From assembly GCA_040752025.1 (NCBI GenBank), contig JBFMFR010000050.1, forward strand, positions 1 through 54,372: a stretch of DNA of 54,372 bases, in the 5' to 3' direction. Position 1 is the stretch's first letter. Every line of letters starts with the position of its first letter. The stretch is from JBFMFR01 sp040752025 (GTDB lineage: Bacteria; Chloroflexota; Anaerolineae; Anaerolineales; UBA4823). The notes under the pieces are model-generated. The model ran no database searches. It saw only the letters and a list, made by a program, of their open reading frames with translations, and was not told the DNA's origin. A program made the translations under genes and the position numbers. This document shows positions 43,781-52,386 of the stretch, piece by piece.

Positions 43781-44526
43781 AGCACACCTACCAGTTTGAG
43801 CGCGGCTCCTGCCAGGATGAGGATCACGATGACCCAACGTACCACATCTTGCGTGCGCACACTGGCCAGATGCATGGGCCCGGCTTGAACGTAGGCCCCG
43901 CCAGCGTACAATTCCTCACCGATGAGCGTATCTTCTGCAGTCGCGTACAACACAGCCTGCGCAGAGATGCTATCGCTGCCGGCCAGAGTGAGTGCGCCTT
44001 TCCGCTCGGCTGCATCGGTAATCAGGGCCACCTCGCTGCCGAAATGTCCCGCCAGGATATTCACCGAAACCTGCTGGTCGTACACTACCGGGATCGCCCC
44101 AGCCGCAAAAGAAAACGGCGTCAGCCCGCTGAGTTGGCCCTGGGTCGGCTCATACTGTTCTTCTGCGCCGATAGATTGGTAAACACTGCGCAAAGTGTCT
44201 TGAGACAGCACTGCCAGGGTTGCCTCGCCGCTGGTCGCAGTTGGCGGCCGGTCGCTGATCGAAGCTGCCCGTGCAATCCGCTGCAACATACTCAACCCCA
44301 CCAGCGCAGAAGCCCCCTCCAGGCCATTCACACCTCCATGCCCCAGGGATACGTGCAAACGTTGCCCGGCTTCAACCGCTAAACCGATGCCCCGTCTCAA
44401 CTTTGCAAACGCCGGGATATCTCGCAAATAGCGCTTGCGGCTCTTGCGCCCCACGGCCGCAAAGAAAAACATCAACACAACAAAGCCAAGAATTGATATA
44501 ATGCCAAGTAAGCTCACTAGACTCAC
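43777..44526 (-). CDS. Membrane-anchored protein of unknown function (flanking helices)
   Basis: A 249-residue protein. A first membrane helix (about 5-27) is followed by a basic cytoplasmic stretch (RKSRKRYLRDI), a central soluble region rich in small residues (LHVSLGHGGVNGLEGASALV; SVNILAGHFGSEVALITDAA) and a C-terminal helix (about 228-247). The central part has an alpha/beta pattern resembling the outer domain of the W-L protein two genes downstream (both have a helix rich in A/V and a Y-S/T-A motif), but this is a weak impression. The ATG overlaps the preceding stop as ATGA. I do not recognise a family with certainty. Confidence 0.75.
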   Translation of the reverse strand: MSLVSLLGIISILGFVVLMFFFAAVGRKSRKRYLRDIPAFAKLRRGIGLAVEAGQRLHVSLGHGGVNGLEGASALVGLSMLQRIARAASISDRPPTATSGEATLAVLSQDTLRSVYQSIGAEEQYEPTQGQLSGLTPFSFAAGAIPVVYDQQVSVNILAGHFGSEVALITDAAERKGALTLAGSDSISAQAVLYATAEDTLIGEELYAGGAYVQAGPMHLASVRTQDVVRWVIVILILAGAALKLVGVL

Positions 44527-44777
44527 GGTGAAGGTGCCTCCCGTAGCAATTCAACAAAAGCCTGCGTGCTTTCTGGCTCCTCCAGCATCCTGGCTACGGC
44601 TTCCAGGTGGCCCTTTGGCAATGCAAGCCCTAATATCGGCTGGCCCATATAAACCGCCTGGGCTCCCAGGATGGCTAGAGGACCGGCTGCCTCAAGCATC
44701 GTCACCACCCAGTCCTCTAACCCCCATCGGCGGATGGCAGATATCCATGCCCGCCATATGTGCTGGTCGGTATTCAT
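44523..44777 (-). CDS. Small protein heading the GlmL-like operon
   Basis: An 84-residue protein, MNTDQHIWRAW at the start and a largely helical body (LEDWVVTMLEAAGPLAILGA, HLEAVARMLEEPESTQAFVE). One moderately hydrophobic stretch (about 29-52) could sit on the membrane. An alternative longer frame starts at 44864, but the ATG at 44777 sits 6 bases after a TATACT and is preferred, implying a leaderless message. Its last four bases overlap the next start (ATGA). It is the first gene of a coupled operon of unknown function. Confidence 0.65.
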   Translation of the reverse strand: MNTDQHIWRAWISAIRRWGLEDWVVTMLEAAGPLAILGAQAVYMGQPILGLALPKGHLEAVARMLEEPESTQAFVELLREAPSP

Positions 44778-44783
44778 GGTTAC

Positions 44784-44789
44784 AGTATA
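44784..44789 (-). promoter_or_regulatory. -10 box of the GlmL-like operon, leaderless type
   Basis: Minus-strand TATACT ends 6 bases before the ATG at 44777. No strong -35 box is visible. Confidence 0.5.
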
Positions 44790-45046
44790 GCACAAATCCA
44801 GATATCGTGGAATCGCTGTCCACAAATTTAGCATGATTTTATTCTTCAGGCCAGCCGGGGTCAAGGAATTGTGAGAACCTCGCGCTTGAAATATGACAGG
44901 TCACAGGTATTTTTTATGCCATATATTACTATGAGTTTCACCTCATACACACTAAACTTAAAGATTGAGATACTATCACGTACGGTGCAATCATCGTACC
45001 AATCAGCCATCATAAAGCTTGAGATTGAAAATCTTAGGAGTAAAAA
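44790..45046 (+). promoter_or_regulatory. Upstream region of nifJ
   Basis: This divergent gap is more AT-rich than its surroundings. It must hold the nifJ promoter, but only a moderate candidate is seen (TTGAAA at 44885-44890, then TATTTT after 16 bases). A short dyad GTACG/CGTAC flanks a 10-base centre near 44981-45000 and could bind a regulator. The nifJ ribosome site TTAGGAG lies at 45033-45039. Confidence 0.3.
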
Positions 45047-48000
45047 ATGAAAAGACCTATGGTAACGATCGACGGCAACGAAGCCACCGCCTATGTTGCC
45101 CACAAACTAAGCGAAGTGATTGCAATCTATCCGATCACTCCATCATCTTCGATGGGCGAACTTGCTGATGAATGGTCCGCCCGCGAACATCCCAATATCT
45201 GGGGAACGATCCCCCTGGTTGCCGAGATGCAGTCCGAAGCTGGCGCTGCTGGAGCGGTACATGGCGCACTGCAAGCTGGCGCCCTCACCACCACCTTCAC
45301 AGCCTCTCAGGGTCTGCTCTTGATGATCCCCAACATGTACAAAATCGCTGGCGAACTGACCTCTACAGTCTTTCATGTCTCAGCTCGCTCAGTAGCCGCT
45401 CAGGCGCTCTCCATCTTCGGAGATCACTCCGATGTGATGGCTACCCGCGCCACCGGCTTTGCCTTGCTGGCTTCGGGGTCGAATCAAGAAGCCCAGGATA
45501 TGGCCCTTGTTGCGCATGCTTCCACACTGGAATCACGCGTGCCCTTCCTGCACTTTTTCGATGGCTTCCGCACCTCCTCTGAGGTCAACAAAATCGAACG
45601 GTTGACCGATGACGACCTGCGCGCCATGATCGATGACGAACTGGTTCAGGCCCACCGCGCCCGCGGCCTCTCGCCCGATCACCCGGTTCTGCGCGGTACA
45701 GCCCAGAACCCGGATGTTTTCTTCCAGGCGCGTGAAACCGTCAACCCTTACTACCTGAACTGCCCCGCTATCGTCCAGAAAATGATGGACAAGTTCGCCA
45801 GCCTGACAGGCCGTTCATATCACCTGTTTGACTATGTGGGTGCGCCAGACGCTGAGCAGGTTATGATCATCATAGGCTCCGGCTCCGAGACAGCCGGTGA
45901 AACGGCCCAATACCTGGCTCAAAAAGGCGAAAAAATTGGCGTTGTGAAAGTACACCTGTATCGCCCATTCTCTGTCGACCACTTCATCAAAGCCCTGCCT
46001 TCCACCGTCAAGCACATCGCAGTCCTGGATCGCACCAAAGAGCCTGGCTCAGCGGGCGAACCGCTTTACCTGGATATCGTCACGGCTCTCAGTGAAGGTT
46101 GGACCGCAGGCCCCCGCCCGAGTGTTATCGGCGGTCGCTACGGCCTGTCATCGAAAGAATTCACCCCTGCTATGGTCAAGGGCGTGTTCGATGAAATGCT
46201 CAAAGCCAAGCCCAAGAATCATTTCACCGTAGGCATCATCGATGACGTCACCCACACCAGCCTGGAATACGATCCGGCCTTCTATATCGAGATGCCAGAG
46301 ACCGTGCGCTGTGTATTCTGGGGCCTGGGAGCCGATGGAACCGTCGGCGCCAATAAGAACTCCATTAAGATCATCGGCGAAGAGACCGAAAACTACGCTC
46401 AGGGCTACTTTGTTTACGACTCAAAGAAATCCGGCTCTCTCACCATTTCGCACTTGCGCTTCGGCCCCAAGCCCATCCATGCCCCCTACCTGATCGGGCA
46501 GGCCAACTTCGTGGCCTGCCACCAGTTCTCCTTCCTGGAGCGCTTCGATGTCCTCAAGCACGCCATGCCGGGCGCCGTATTTTTGCTGAACAGCATCTAC
46601 GCACCGGATGAAGTTTGGGAGCACCTGCCGCGTGAGGTTCAAAAGGGCATCATCGAGAAGAATTTGCACTTCTACGTGATCGACGCCTACGAGGTAGCCG
46701 CCCGGACTGGCATGGGCGGTCGCATCAATACCATCATGCAGACCTGCTTCTTCGCCATCAGCGGCGTGCTGCCACGTGAACAGGCCATCGCCGAAATCAA
46801 ACATGCCATTGAAAAGACCTACGGCAAGCGCGGCGAGGCTGTCGTTCGCCAGAACTTCGAAGCCGTCGATCAAACCCTGGAAAATCTCCACGAAGTCAAA
46901 GTTCCTGGCCAGGTCACCAGCACCCTGACCCGCCGTTCGGCAGTGCCAGAGGCAGCCCCCGAATTCGTGCGTGAGGTGCTTGGCGCCATCATCGCTGGCG
47001 AAGGCGACAACCTGCCCGTCAGCGTCTTCCCCAATGATGGTTCTTACCCAACTGCAACCACCCAATGGGAAAAACGCAACGTCACCCTGGAGATTCCCGT
47101 CTGGGAACCTGACCTGTGCATCCAGTGCGGCAAATGCTCGTTTGTTTGCCCGCATGCTGTCATCCGCGAAAAAGTTTACGACCCCTCTTACCTGGAAAAT
47201 GCCCCCGAGGACTGGCATGCTGTTAACGCACGCTGGAAAGAATTCCCCGGCATGCAGTACACCCTGGCCGTTGCACCCGAAGACTGCACCGGCTGCGGTC
47301 TGTGTATAGAAGTCTGCCCGGCTAAAGACAAGAGCCAGGTCGGTCGCAAGGCCATTAACATGGCGGATCAGGTGCCCATTCGCGAGCGCGAGCGAGCCAA
47401 GTGGGATTACTTCTTGACCCTGCCCGAAGTGGATCGCACACAAATCAGCCTGAAGACCGTCAAGAACTCCCAATTGTTGCAACCTCTCTTCGAGTTCTCC
47501 GGTGCTTGCGCCGGCTGCGGTGAAACCCCATACATCAAGCTGCTCACCCAGCTCTTTGGTGACCGCGCCATCATCGCAAACGCGACTGGATGTTCCTCGA
47601 TTTATGGTGGCAACCTGCCCACCACCCCCTATGCCAAGAATCAAGAAGGTCGTGGTCCAGCCTGGTCCAACTCTTTGTTTGAAGATAACGCCGAATTCGG
47701 CCTGGGTATGCGCCTGACCCTGGATAAGCAGCAGGAATATGCTCGCGAATTGCTTCCTAAACTGGCCGGTCTGGTGGGTGAATCATTGGTAGATGAACTC
47801 CTCAAAGCCGACCAGTCCAATGAAGCCGGCATCCAACAGCAGCGCCAGCGCGTTGCCCTGCTCAAGCAGCGCCTGGAGACCTCACAGGATGCACGCGCTC
47901 GCGACCTGCTCAGCCTTGCCGACATCCTCGTCCGCAAGAGCGTATGGATCGTGGGCGGCGACGGCTGGGCTTACGATATCGGTTACGGTGGCCTGGATCA

Positions 48001-48634
48001 CGTTCTGGCTTCTGGCCGTAATGTCAACGTTCTGGTATTGGATACGGAAGTGTATTCCAATACCGGTGGTCAGGCCTCGAAAGCCACCCCGCGCGCCGCA
48101 GTGGCCAAGTTTGCCGCTCAGGGTAAAGATATCCCCAAGAAAGACATGGGAATGATCGCGATGGCTTATGGCTATGTTTACGTTGCCCGAGTTGCGATGG
48201 GCGCTAGCGACCAGCAAACGCTCAACGCTTTCATGGAAGCTGATGCCTACCAGGGGCCTTCCCTGATATTGGCCTACAGCCACTGCATCGCCCACGGTTA
48301 CGATCTGCGCAAAGGTTTGGATCAGCAAAAGCTGGCTGTTCAATCCGGCGCCTGGTCGCTCTATCGCTTCAACCCCAGTTTGATCGAATTGGGGCAGAAT
48401 CCTCTGTCCATCGACTCGAAAGAGCCTACCATCCCCTTGAGCCAGTACGCTTACAATGAAACCCGCTATCGCATGCTGCTCCAAACAGATGAGCAGCGCG
48501 CCGAGATGCTCATGAAGAAGGCGCAGAAAGATGTCAAGAGCCGTTGGGACCTGTATCGCCAGATGGCCGCCATGCACTACGAAGGCCCCGATGGCGAAAA
48601 TAGCAAAGACGAAGAAGAAGAAAAAGCCGAATAA
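45047..48634 (+). CDS. nifJ: Pyruvate:ferredoxin (flavodoxin) oxidoreductase
   Basis: A 1195-residue one-chain PFOR that converts pyruvate and CoA to acetyl-CoA and CO2, reducing ferredoxin. Domains in order: the pyrimidine-binding TPP domain (YPITPSSSMGELADEWS at residues 28-44), the domain-II linker, the gamma domain (GGRYGLSSKEFTPAMV region onward), a two-cluster ferredoxin domain (CIQCGKCSFVCP near 691 and CTGCGLCIEVCP near 746), and the C-terminal PP domain with its own cluster ligands (CAGCGETPYIKL, CSSIYGGNLPTTPY) and the GDGWAYDIGYGG motif near 970. Length is normal (1170-1200). The C-terminal tail is very acidic and lysine-rich. The ribosome site is TTAGGAG. It is followed by a dihydroorotate-dehydrogenase-like gene. 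Confidence 0.97.
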   Translation: MKRPMVTIDGNEATAYVAHKLSEVIAIYPITPSSSMGELADEWSAREHPNIWGTIPLVAEMQSEAGAAGAVHGALQAGALTTTFTASQGLLLMIPNMYKIAGELTSTVFHVSARSVAAQALSIFGDHSDVMATRATGFALLASGSNQEAQDMALVAHASTLESRVPFLHFFDGFRTSSEVNKIERLTDDDLRAMIDDELVQAHRARGLSPDHPVLRGTAQNPDVFFQARETVNPYYLNCPAIVQKMMDKFASLTGRSYHLFDYVGAPDAEQVMIIIGSGSETAGETAQYLAQKGEKIGVVKVHLYRPFSVDHFIKALPSTVKHIAVLDRTKEPGSAGEPLYLDIVTALSEGWTAGPRPSVIGGRYGLSSKEFTPAMVKGVFDEMLKAKPKNHFTVGIIDDVTHTSLEYDPAFYIEMPETVRCVFWGLGADGTVGANKNSIKIIGEETENYAQGYFVYDSKKSGSLTISHLRFGPKPIHAPYLIGQANFVACHQFSFLERFDVLKHAMPGAVFLLNSIYAPDEVWEHLPREVQKGIIEKNLHFYVIDAYEVAARTGMGGRINTIMQTCFFAISGVLPREQAIAEIKHAIEKTYGKRGEAVVRQNFEAVDQTLENLHEVKVPGQVTSTLTRRSAVPEAAPEFVREVLGAIIAGEGDNLPVSVFPNDGSYPTATTQWEKRNVTLEIPVWEPDLCIQCGKCSFVCPHAVIREKVYDPSYLENAPEDWHAVNARWKEFPGMQYTLAVAPEDCTGCGLCIEVCPAKDKSQVGRKAINMADQVPIRERERAKWDYFLTLPEVDRTQISLKTVKNSQLLQPLFEFSGACAGCGETPYIKLLTQLFGDRAIIANATGCSSIYGGNLPTTPYAKNQEGRGPAWSNSLFEDNAEFGLGMRLTLDKQQEYARELLPKLAGLVGESLVDELLKADQSNEAGIQQQRQRVALLKQRLETSQDARARDLLSLADILVRKSVWIVGGDGWAYDIGYGGLDHVLASGRNVNVLVLDTEVYSNTGGQASKATPRAAVAKFAAQGKDIPKKDMGMIAMAYGYVYVARVAMGASDQQTLNAFMEADAYQGPSLILAYSHCIAHGYDLRKGLDQQKLAVQSGAWSLYRFNPSLIELGQNPLSIDSKEPTIPLSQYAYNETRYRMLLQTDEQRAEMLMKKAQKDVKSRWDLYRQMAAMHYEGPDGENSKDEEEEKAE

Positions 48635-48646
48635 CTTGGCTAAGCT

Positions 48647-48678
48647 TGTGAGGGTGAGGCTCGCGCCCCACCCTCACA
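48647..48678 (+). terminator. Hairpin without T run between nifJ and the next gene
   Basis: TGTGAGGGTG (48647-48656) pairs with CACCCTCACA (48669-48678) around a 12-base loop. No T run follows. It probably stabilises the nifJ message or lowers readthrough instead of stopping it. Confidence 0.55.
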
Positions 48679-48712
48679 CAAACAGCGATCAAGAATAAAA
48701 GAGGAAATAATC

Positions 48713-49702
48713 ATGGTAGACCTGACGACAACTTATCTTGGCCTGAGCCTGAAAAATCCGCTGGTAGCTTCATCCTCCCCGCTCTCGCAAAAAGTCGAGA
48801 CCTTGCAGCAACTTGAGAAAGCCGGCGTTTCCGCCATCGTGATGTATTCACTATTTGAAGAGCAGATCATCCACGAAAGCCTGCGCTTGCACCGCGATCT
48901 AGAACGCGGTGCCGAATCGTTCGCCGAAGCGCTCCATTACCTGCCGGAAGTAGGCCAATACAGCATTGGCCCCGATGCCTACGTCAGCCATTTAAAGAAA
49001 GCCAGGCAAGCTGTGAACGTCCCCGTAATCGGCAGCTTGAATGGCGTTTCCACGGGTGGCTGGATCGAGTACGCTCAAAAAATCGAGGATGCTGGCGCGG
49101 ATGCCCTGGAGTTGAACCTGTATTACCTGGCGACCGACCCCGATCTGACCAGTGCCGAATTGGAAGAGACTTACATCACCCTGGTGCACGACGTTCGCCA
49201 GCGCGTCCGCATCCCTATCGCCGTCAAGCTCAGCCCCTTCTACACTGCCCTGCCCAATTTCGCCCGCCGGCTCACCGAGGCAGGCGCCAATGGGCTGGTG
49301 CTGTTCAATCGTTTCTACCAGCCCGATTTCGACCTGGAAGAACTCGAGGTGGTCCCCAATCTCGTCTTGAGCAATTCGAACGAATTGCGCTTGCCGCTGC
49401 GCTGGATCGCCATCCTGTACGGGCGCGTCCAGGCCGATTTTGCCCTGACCAGCGGCGTCCACACTGGTAACGACTTGCTCAAGGCCGTCATGGCAGGCGC
49501 CAGCGCCACCACAGTCGCCTCAGCCTTCTTGCAGGAAGGCGTTGAACAGGCAGCCAGGATCCTGGATGAAGCCAAAACCTGGATGGAAGCACACGAGTAC
49601 GTCTCCATCAACCAGATGAAAGGCAGCATGAGTCAGAAATCCGTTGCTGAACCGGCTTCCTTCGAGCGTGCCAACTACATGCGCGTGCTCAGTTCATACT
49701 AA
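48713..49702 (+). CDS. Dihydroorotate dehydrogenase-like protein paired with PFOR
   Basis: A 329-residue FMN-type TIM-barrel protein. It opens DLTTTYLGLSLKNPLVASSS as in class 1 dihydroorotate dehydrogenases, and has VPVIGSLNGVSTGGW, GADALELNLYY, IAVKLSPFY and TSGVHTGNDLLKAVMAGA (the FMN phosphate site). The catalytic loop Cys/Ser region of true PyrD is not clearly present. Genes of this kind commonly sit beside nifJ in bacteria, which suggests work with PFOR instead of in pyrimidine synthesis. There is no other pyr gene here. It has its own ribosome site (GAGG) 79 bases after nifJ and ends in a strong terminator. Confidence 0.88.
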   Translation: MVDLTTTYLGLSLKNPLVASSSPLSQKVETLQQLEKAGVSAIVMYSLFEEQIIHESLRLHRDLERGAESFAEALHYLPEVGQYSIGPDAYVSHLKKARQAVNVPVIGSLNGVSTGGWIEYAQKIEDAGADALELNLYYLATDPDLTSAELEETYITLVHDVRQRVRIPIAVKLSPFYTALPNFARRLTEAGANGLVLFNRFYQPDFDLEELEVVPNLVLSNSNELRLPLRWIAILYGRVQADFALTSGVHTGNDLLKAVMAGASATTVASAFLQEGVEQAARILDEAKTWMEAHEYVSINQMKGSMSQKSVAEPASFERANYMRVLSSY

Positions 49703-49730
49703 CTAAAAGCCGTATCCCCTTGTTCGACAT

Positions 49731-49770
49731 AACCGGCCAGCCAAGAGCCTTTCTATCTGGCCGGTTTTCT
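49731..49770 (+). terminator. Terminator after the PFOR operon
   Basis: AACCGGCCAG (49731-49740) pairs perfectly with CTGGCCGGTT (49757-49766), followed by TTTTCT. Confidence 0.92.
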
Positions 49771-49801
49771 ATTTGGGCTTTCTCATAGATCGTTTTCACT
49801 G

Positions 49802-49807
49802 TATAAT
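49802..49807 (+). promoter_or_regulatory. -10 box of the glycosyltransferase operon
   Basis: A consensus TATAAT lies 33 bases before the ATG at 49841. No good -35 box and no strong ribosome site are visible. Confidence 0.45.
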
Positions 49808-49840
49808 CGGGCTTATCCTCATTATCCCCATCTTGATCTC

Positions 49841-52369
49841 ATGTCCGCACTGCCAGAAAAACCAACACCACCAGCCCTAGCAACCTGGTTTACCTTTTGG
49901 ACCATCCTTACACTGGGTTGGCTTTTCGTTATCCTCCAACTGGCTGGGATAACTGCTGCCGGCCCTTCACTTCTTGTAGAATTCTCAACCAAACGCCTGG
50001 CTATGATCCTCCTGGCGCTGGTCATCCTGGCAGCCCACCTCGTTCTGGCTCGGTTGGGATGGCGCCAGCCGCACAAACGCAGCCAATATTTGAACCGCTT
50101 GTTGGGAGCCCTGGCCATCTTTAGCCTGACTCTCTGGATTGGAGTCTGGATCAGCAAGCTCTTCCCCGCCAATCACCTCTTCCGTATCACCCTTCAAGGT
50201 TATTACCTGCGTTCTGGCTCACTCTTGTTTTGGCTCAGCTTCGAACTGCTCATCTTGCTGGCAGGCATCAAAGTATTCAGCAGCGACTTTCAGCCAGGCG
50301 ACTGGCGCCAATCAAAACGTGCCTGGGTCGCTGGGATAGCGCTATTCATCGCCTGCCTGCTCGTTGCATTCCTGTCTGCCCGGACCGGTATCGGCGTCAC
50401 TCCCGACATTGCTGGTTGGGGCGGCCCCGCAGTGCCAATCCTGGTGGATCAGTTCCTGTTCGCCGCCCTGGTCGGGATCGCCGCCTCGATCCCCCTCACC
50501 ATCCTGGTCAAACGCCTCCACAAACCGCAATCAGGTTTTTGGTTGGATCTCATCATCTTTGTGATCCTATGGGCCGCGGCCTTCTTCATCTGGTCCGGCC
50601 AACCCGTGCCCCGCAGCTACTTCATCACCACCGGCGCGCCTCTGAACAACCGCCTGTACCCTCACTCAGACGCCATGCTGTATGCCCTCATCTCGCAAAG
50701 CGTGCAATTAGGTTACGGCTTTCTCGGCGGAGAAGTGGTTCCCCGCCCCCTGTATATCCTCCTGCTGGCGATTTTCCACGCCATCGCCGGTCAAAAATAT
50801 CAGGACGTTATCCTGGTTCAAACCCTGGTATTGGCGCTTTTCCCCGCGGCCCTCTATCTGCTGGGCAAGGCCCTCCACAGCCGCCCGCTGGGCATTCTCA
50901 TCGCTGTGCTGGCAATCATTCGAGAAATCAACGCCTTTGCAGCCACATCCTTGGAAGTATCCCACTCCAAGCTCATGATGGCCGACCTGCCCACCGCCCT
51001 GGCTGTTGTTCTGTTCACCTGGTCTGTCGTCCACTGGCTCAAGAAGCCATCCGCCAGTTGGATCGATCCCCTGCTGGCCGGAGGGCTGTTGGGCATCACC
51101 GCCTTGCTACGCACACAGGCTCTGATCCTCTTGCCGGTCACCTGGCTGTTCCTGGCCTGGATTTACCGCCGCCAGTGGAAAAGATTCGGCATCGCTTCGG
51201 CAACGCTGCTCCTCGGATTCCTTCTGGTTGTTTCCCCCTGGATCTACCGGAACCGGGTCAATACCGGTGTAATCACGTTTGATCACCCCAAGCAGGCTGG
51301 CATGGTCACCCAGCGCTACCGGGTAGAAATGGAAGATTACTTCCCCAGGCTGCCGGGAGAAAGCGACAAGGCCTATAAAACCCGCCTGGAAAGCACCCTT
51401 GGGTCTTTTATCCTCGCGCATCCCACAGCAGTAACCCGCTTCATTACAGCGCATTTCATCAACAGCGAAGTTGCTTCATTGAATACACTGCCGCAGTGCT
51501 TCGGCTACAGGCCATTCCAGGACACGCTGCAAGACTGCCGCTCCTTTTGGCATCCGATTACCGGCAACACCCTTGTGGGCAGCCTGGCGCTGGTGGCCGA
51601 CCTGGCCCTGGTCATCGTGGGCCTGGTCGCCTGTTGGAAAAACTGGAAACTGGTGGGCCTCATCCCGGCTGTGTACCATTTGGTTTACAACCTGAGCAAC
51701 GCACTGGCTCGCAACTCCGCCCGGCGCTACATTTTGCCTGTCGATTGGGTCCTCTACTTTTACTTTAGCGTTGGGATTATCGAGCTGCTCTTCTGGTTGG
51801 CCCGGCCTCTCCATTCTGGCCAGTCGCCCTTCTCAGAGATCAGCCAGGCATTTCGCCAGGGTTCGCCCGGGCCGCACAACGCCAGGCCCAGGCTTCGCAC
51901 AGGGATTCTATTCACAGGCCTCTTCTTCCTGATCGGCCTCTCGCTGCCGCTCTCAGAAATCATCGTTCCTCCCCGCTACCCCGCATACAGCCAGCCAGAA
52001 CTCGTCCAAAACATACTGGCAATGCCGTTGGTTCAAGATTTACCGCTCGAACCACAGGCTTTGCGCGCTTTCACTCGGGGAGATTCAGCCATTGTCATTC
52101 AAGGACGAGCCTTCTATCCGCATCTATCTTCATCGAGCCAGGCGCTAAACTTTACAGTAATAGGGCCAGGTGGCGCCAGAGATGTCAGCCTCGCCATCGA
52201 TGCAGCAACGAACCTGCCAAACGTTCTGGATGTAATCGTTTTAGGTTGCTCTGCCGCCGATCCAGATGGACGAGAATACATCGACGCCCTCCTCGTAATC
52301 GTCGGCGACCCTCCTAAGAATGTGCTCCTGCGCTCCCAAACAGATTCGCTCACCTGCCCTCTGCCATAA
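49841..52369 (+). CDS. Polytopic glycosyltransferase, GT39/ArnT-like
   Basis: An 842-residue integral membrane protein with about 12 helices, of the GT-C type that transfers sugars from a polyprenyl-phosphate donor. The first outer loop between the early helices carries the family-type acidic/aromatic stretch (YFITTGAPLNNRLYPHSDAM); its Asp is a candidate catalytic residue. RTQALILLPVTWLFLAW and SPWIYRNRVNTG are typical of the mid-protein. The C-terminal 130 residues after the last helix form an outer domain. The GT2 gene 17 bases downstream would make the lipid-linked sugar donor. Acceptor (protein, lipid or polysaccharide) is unknown. Confidence 0.75.
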   Translation: MSALPEKPTPPALATWFTFWTILTLGWLFVILQLAGITAAGPSLLVEFSTKRLAMILLALVILAAHLVLARLGWRQPHKRSQYLNRLLGALAIFSLTLWIGVWISKLFPANHLFRITLQGYYLRSGSLLFWLSFELLILLAGIKVFSSDFQPGDWRQSKRAWVAGIALFIACLLVAFLSARTGIGVTPDIAGWGGPAVPILVDQFLFAALVGIAASIPLTILVKRLHKPQSGFWLDLIIFVILWAAAFFIWSGQPVPRSYFITTGAPLNNRLYPHSDAMLYALISQSVQLGYGFLGGEVVPRPLYILLLAIFHAIAGQKYQDVILVQTLVLALFPAALYLLGKALHSRPLGILIAVLAIIREINAFAATSLEVSHSKLMMADLPTALAVVLFTWSVVHWLKKPSASWIDPLLAGGLLGITALLRTQALILLPVTWLFLAWIYRRQWKRFGIASATLLLGFLLVVSPWIYRNRVNTGVITFDHPKQAGMVTQRYRVEMEDYFPRLPGESDKAYKTRLESTLGSFILAHPTAVTRFITAHFINSEVASLNTLPQCFGYRPFQDTLQDCRSFWHPITGNTLVGSLALVADLALVIVGLVACWKNWKLVGLIPAVYHLVYNLSNALARNSARRYILPVDWVLYFYFSVGIIELLFWLARPLHSGQSPFSEISQAFRQGSPGPHNARPRLRTGILFTGLFFLIGLSLPLSEIIVPPRYPAYSQPELVQNILAMPLVQDLPLEPQALRAFTRGDSAIVIQGRAFYPHLSSSSQALNFTVIGPGGARDVSLAIDAATNLPNVLDVIVLGCSAADPDGREYIDALLVIVGDPPKNVLLRSQTDSLTCPLP

Positions 52370-52386
52370 TTAAGTTAGAGTAGAAA

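Noticed and set aside
44861..45103. 80-codon minus-strand frame over the nifJ start
   Set aside because: Overlaps the nifJ ribosome site and N-terminus; no ribosome site or family likeness.
46421..47644. 407-codon minus-strand frame opposite nifJ
   Set aside because: Antisense to conserved PFOR domains, with no promoter or ribosome site.
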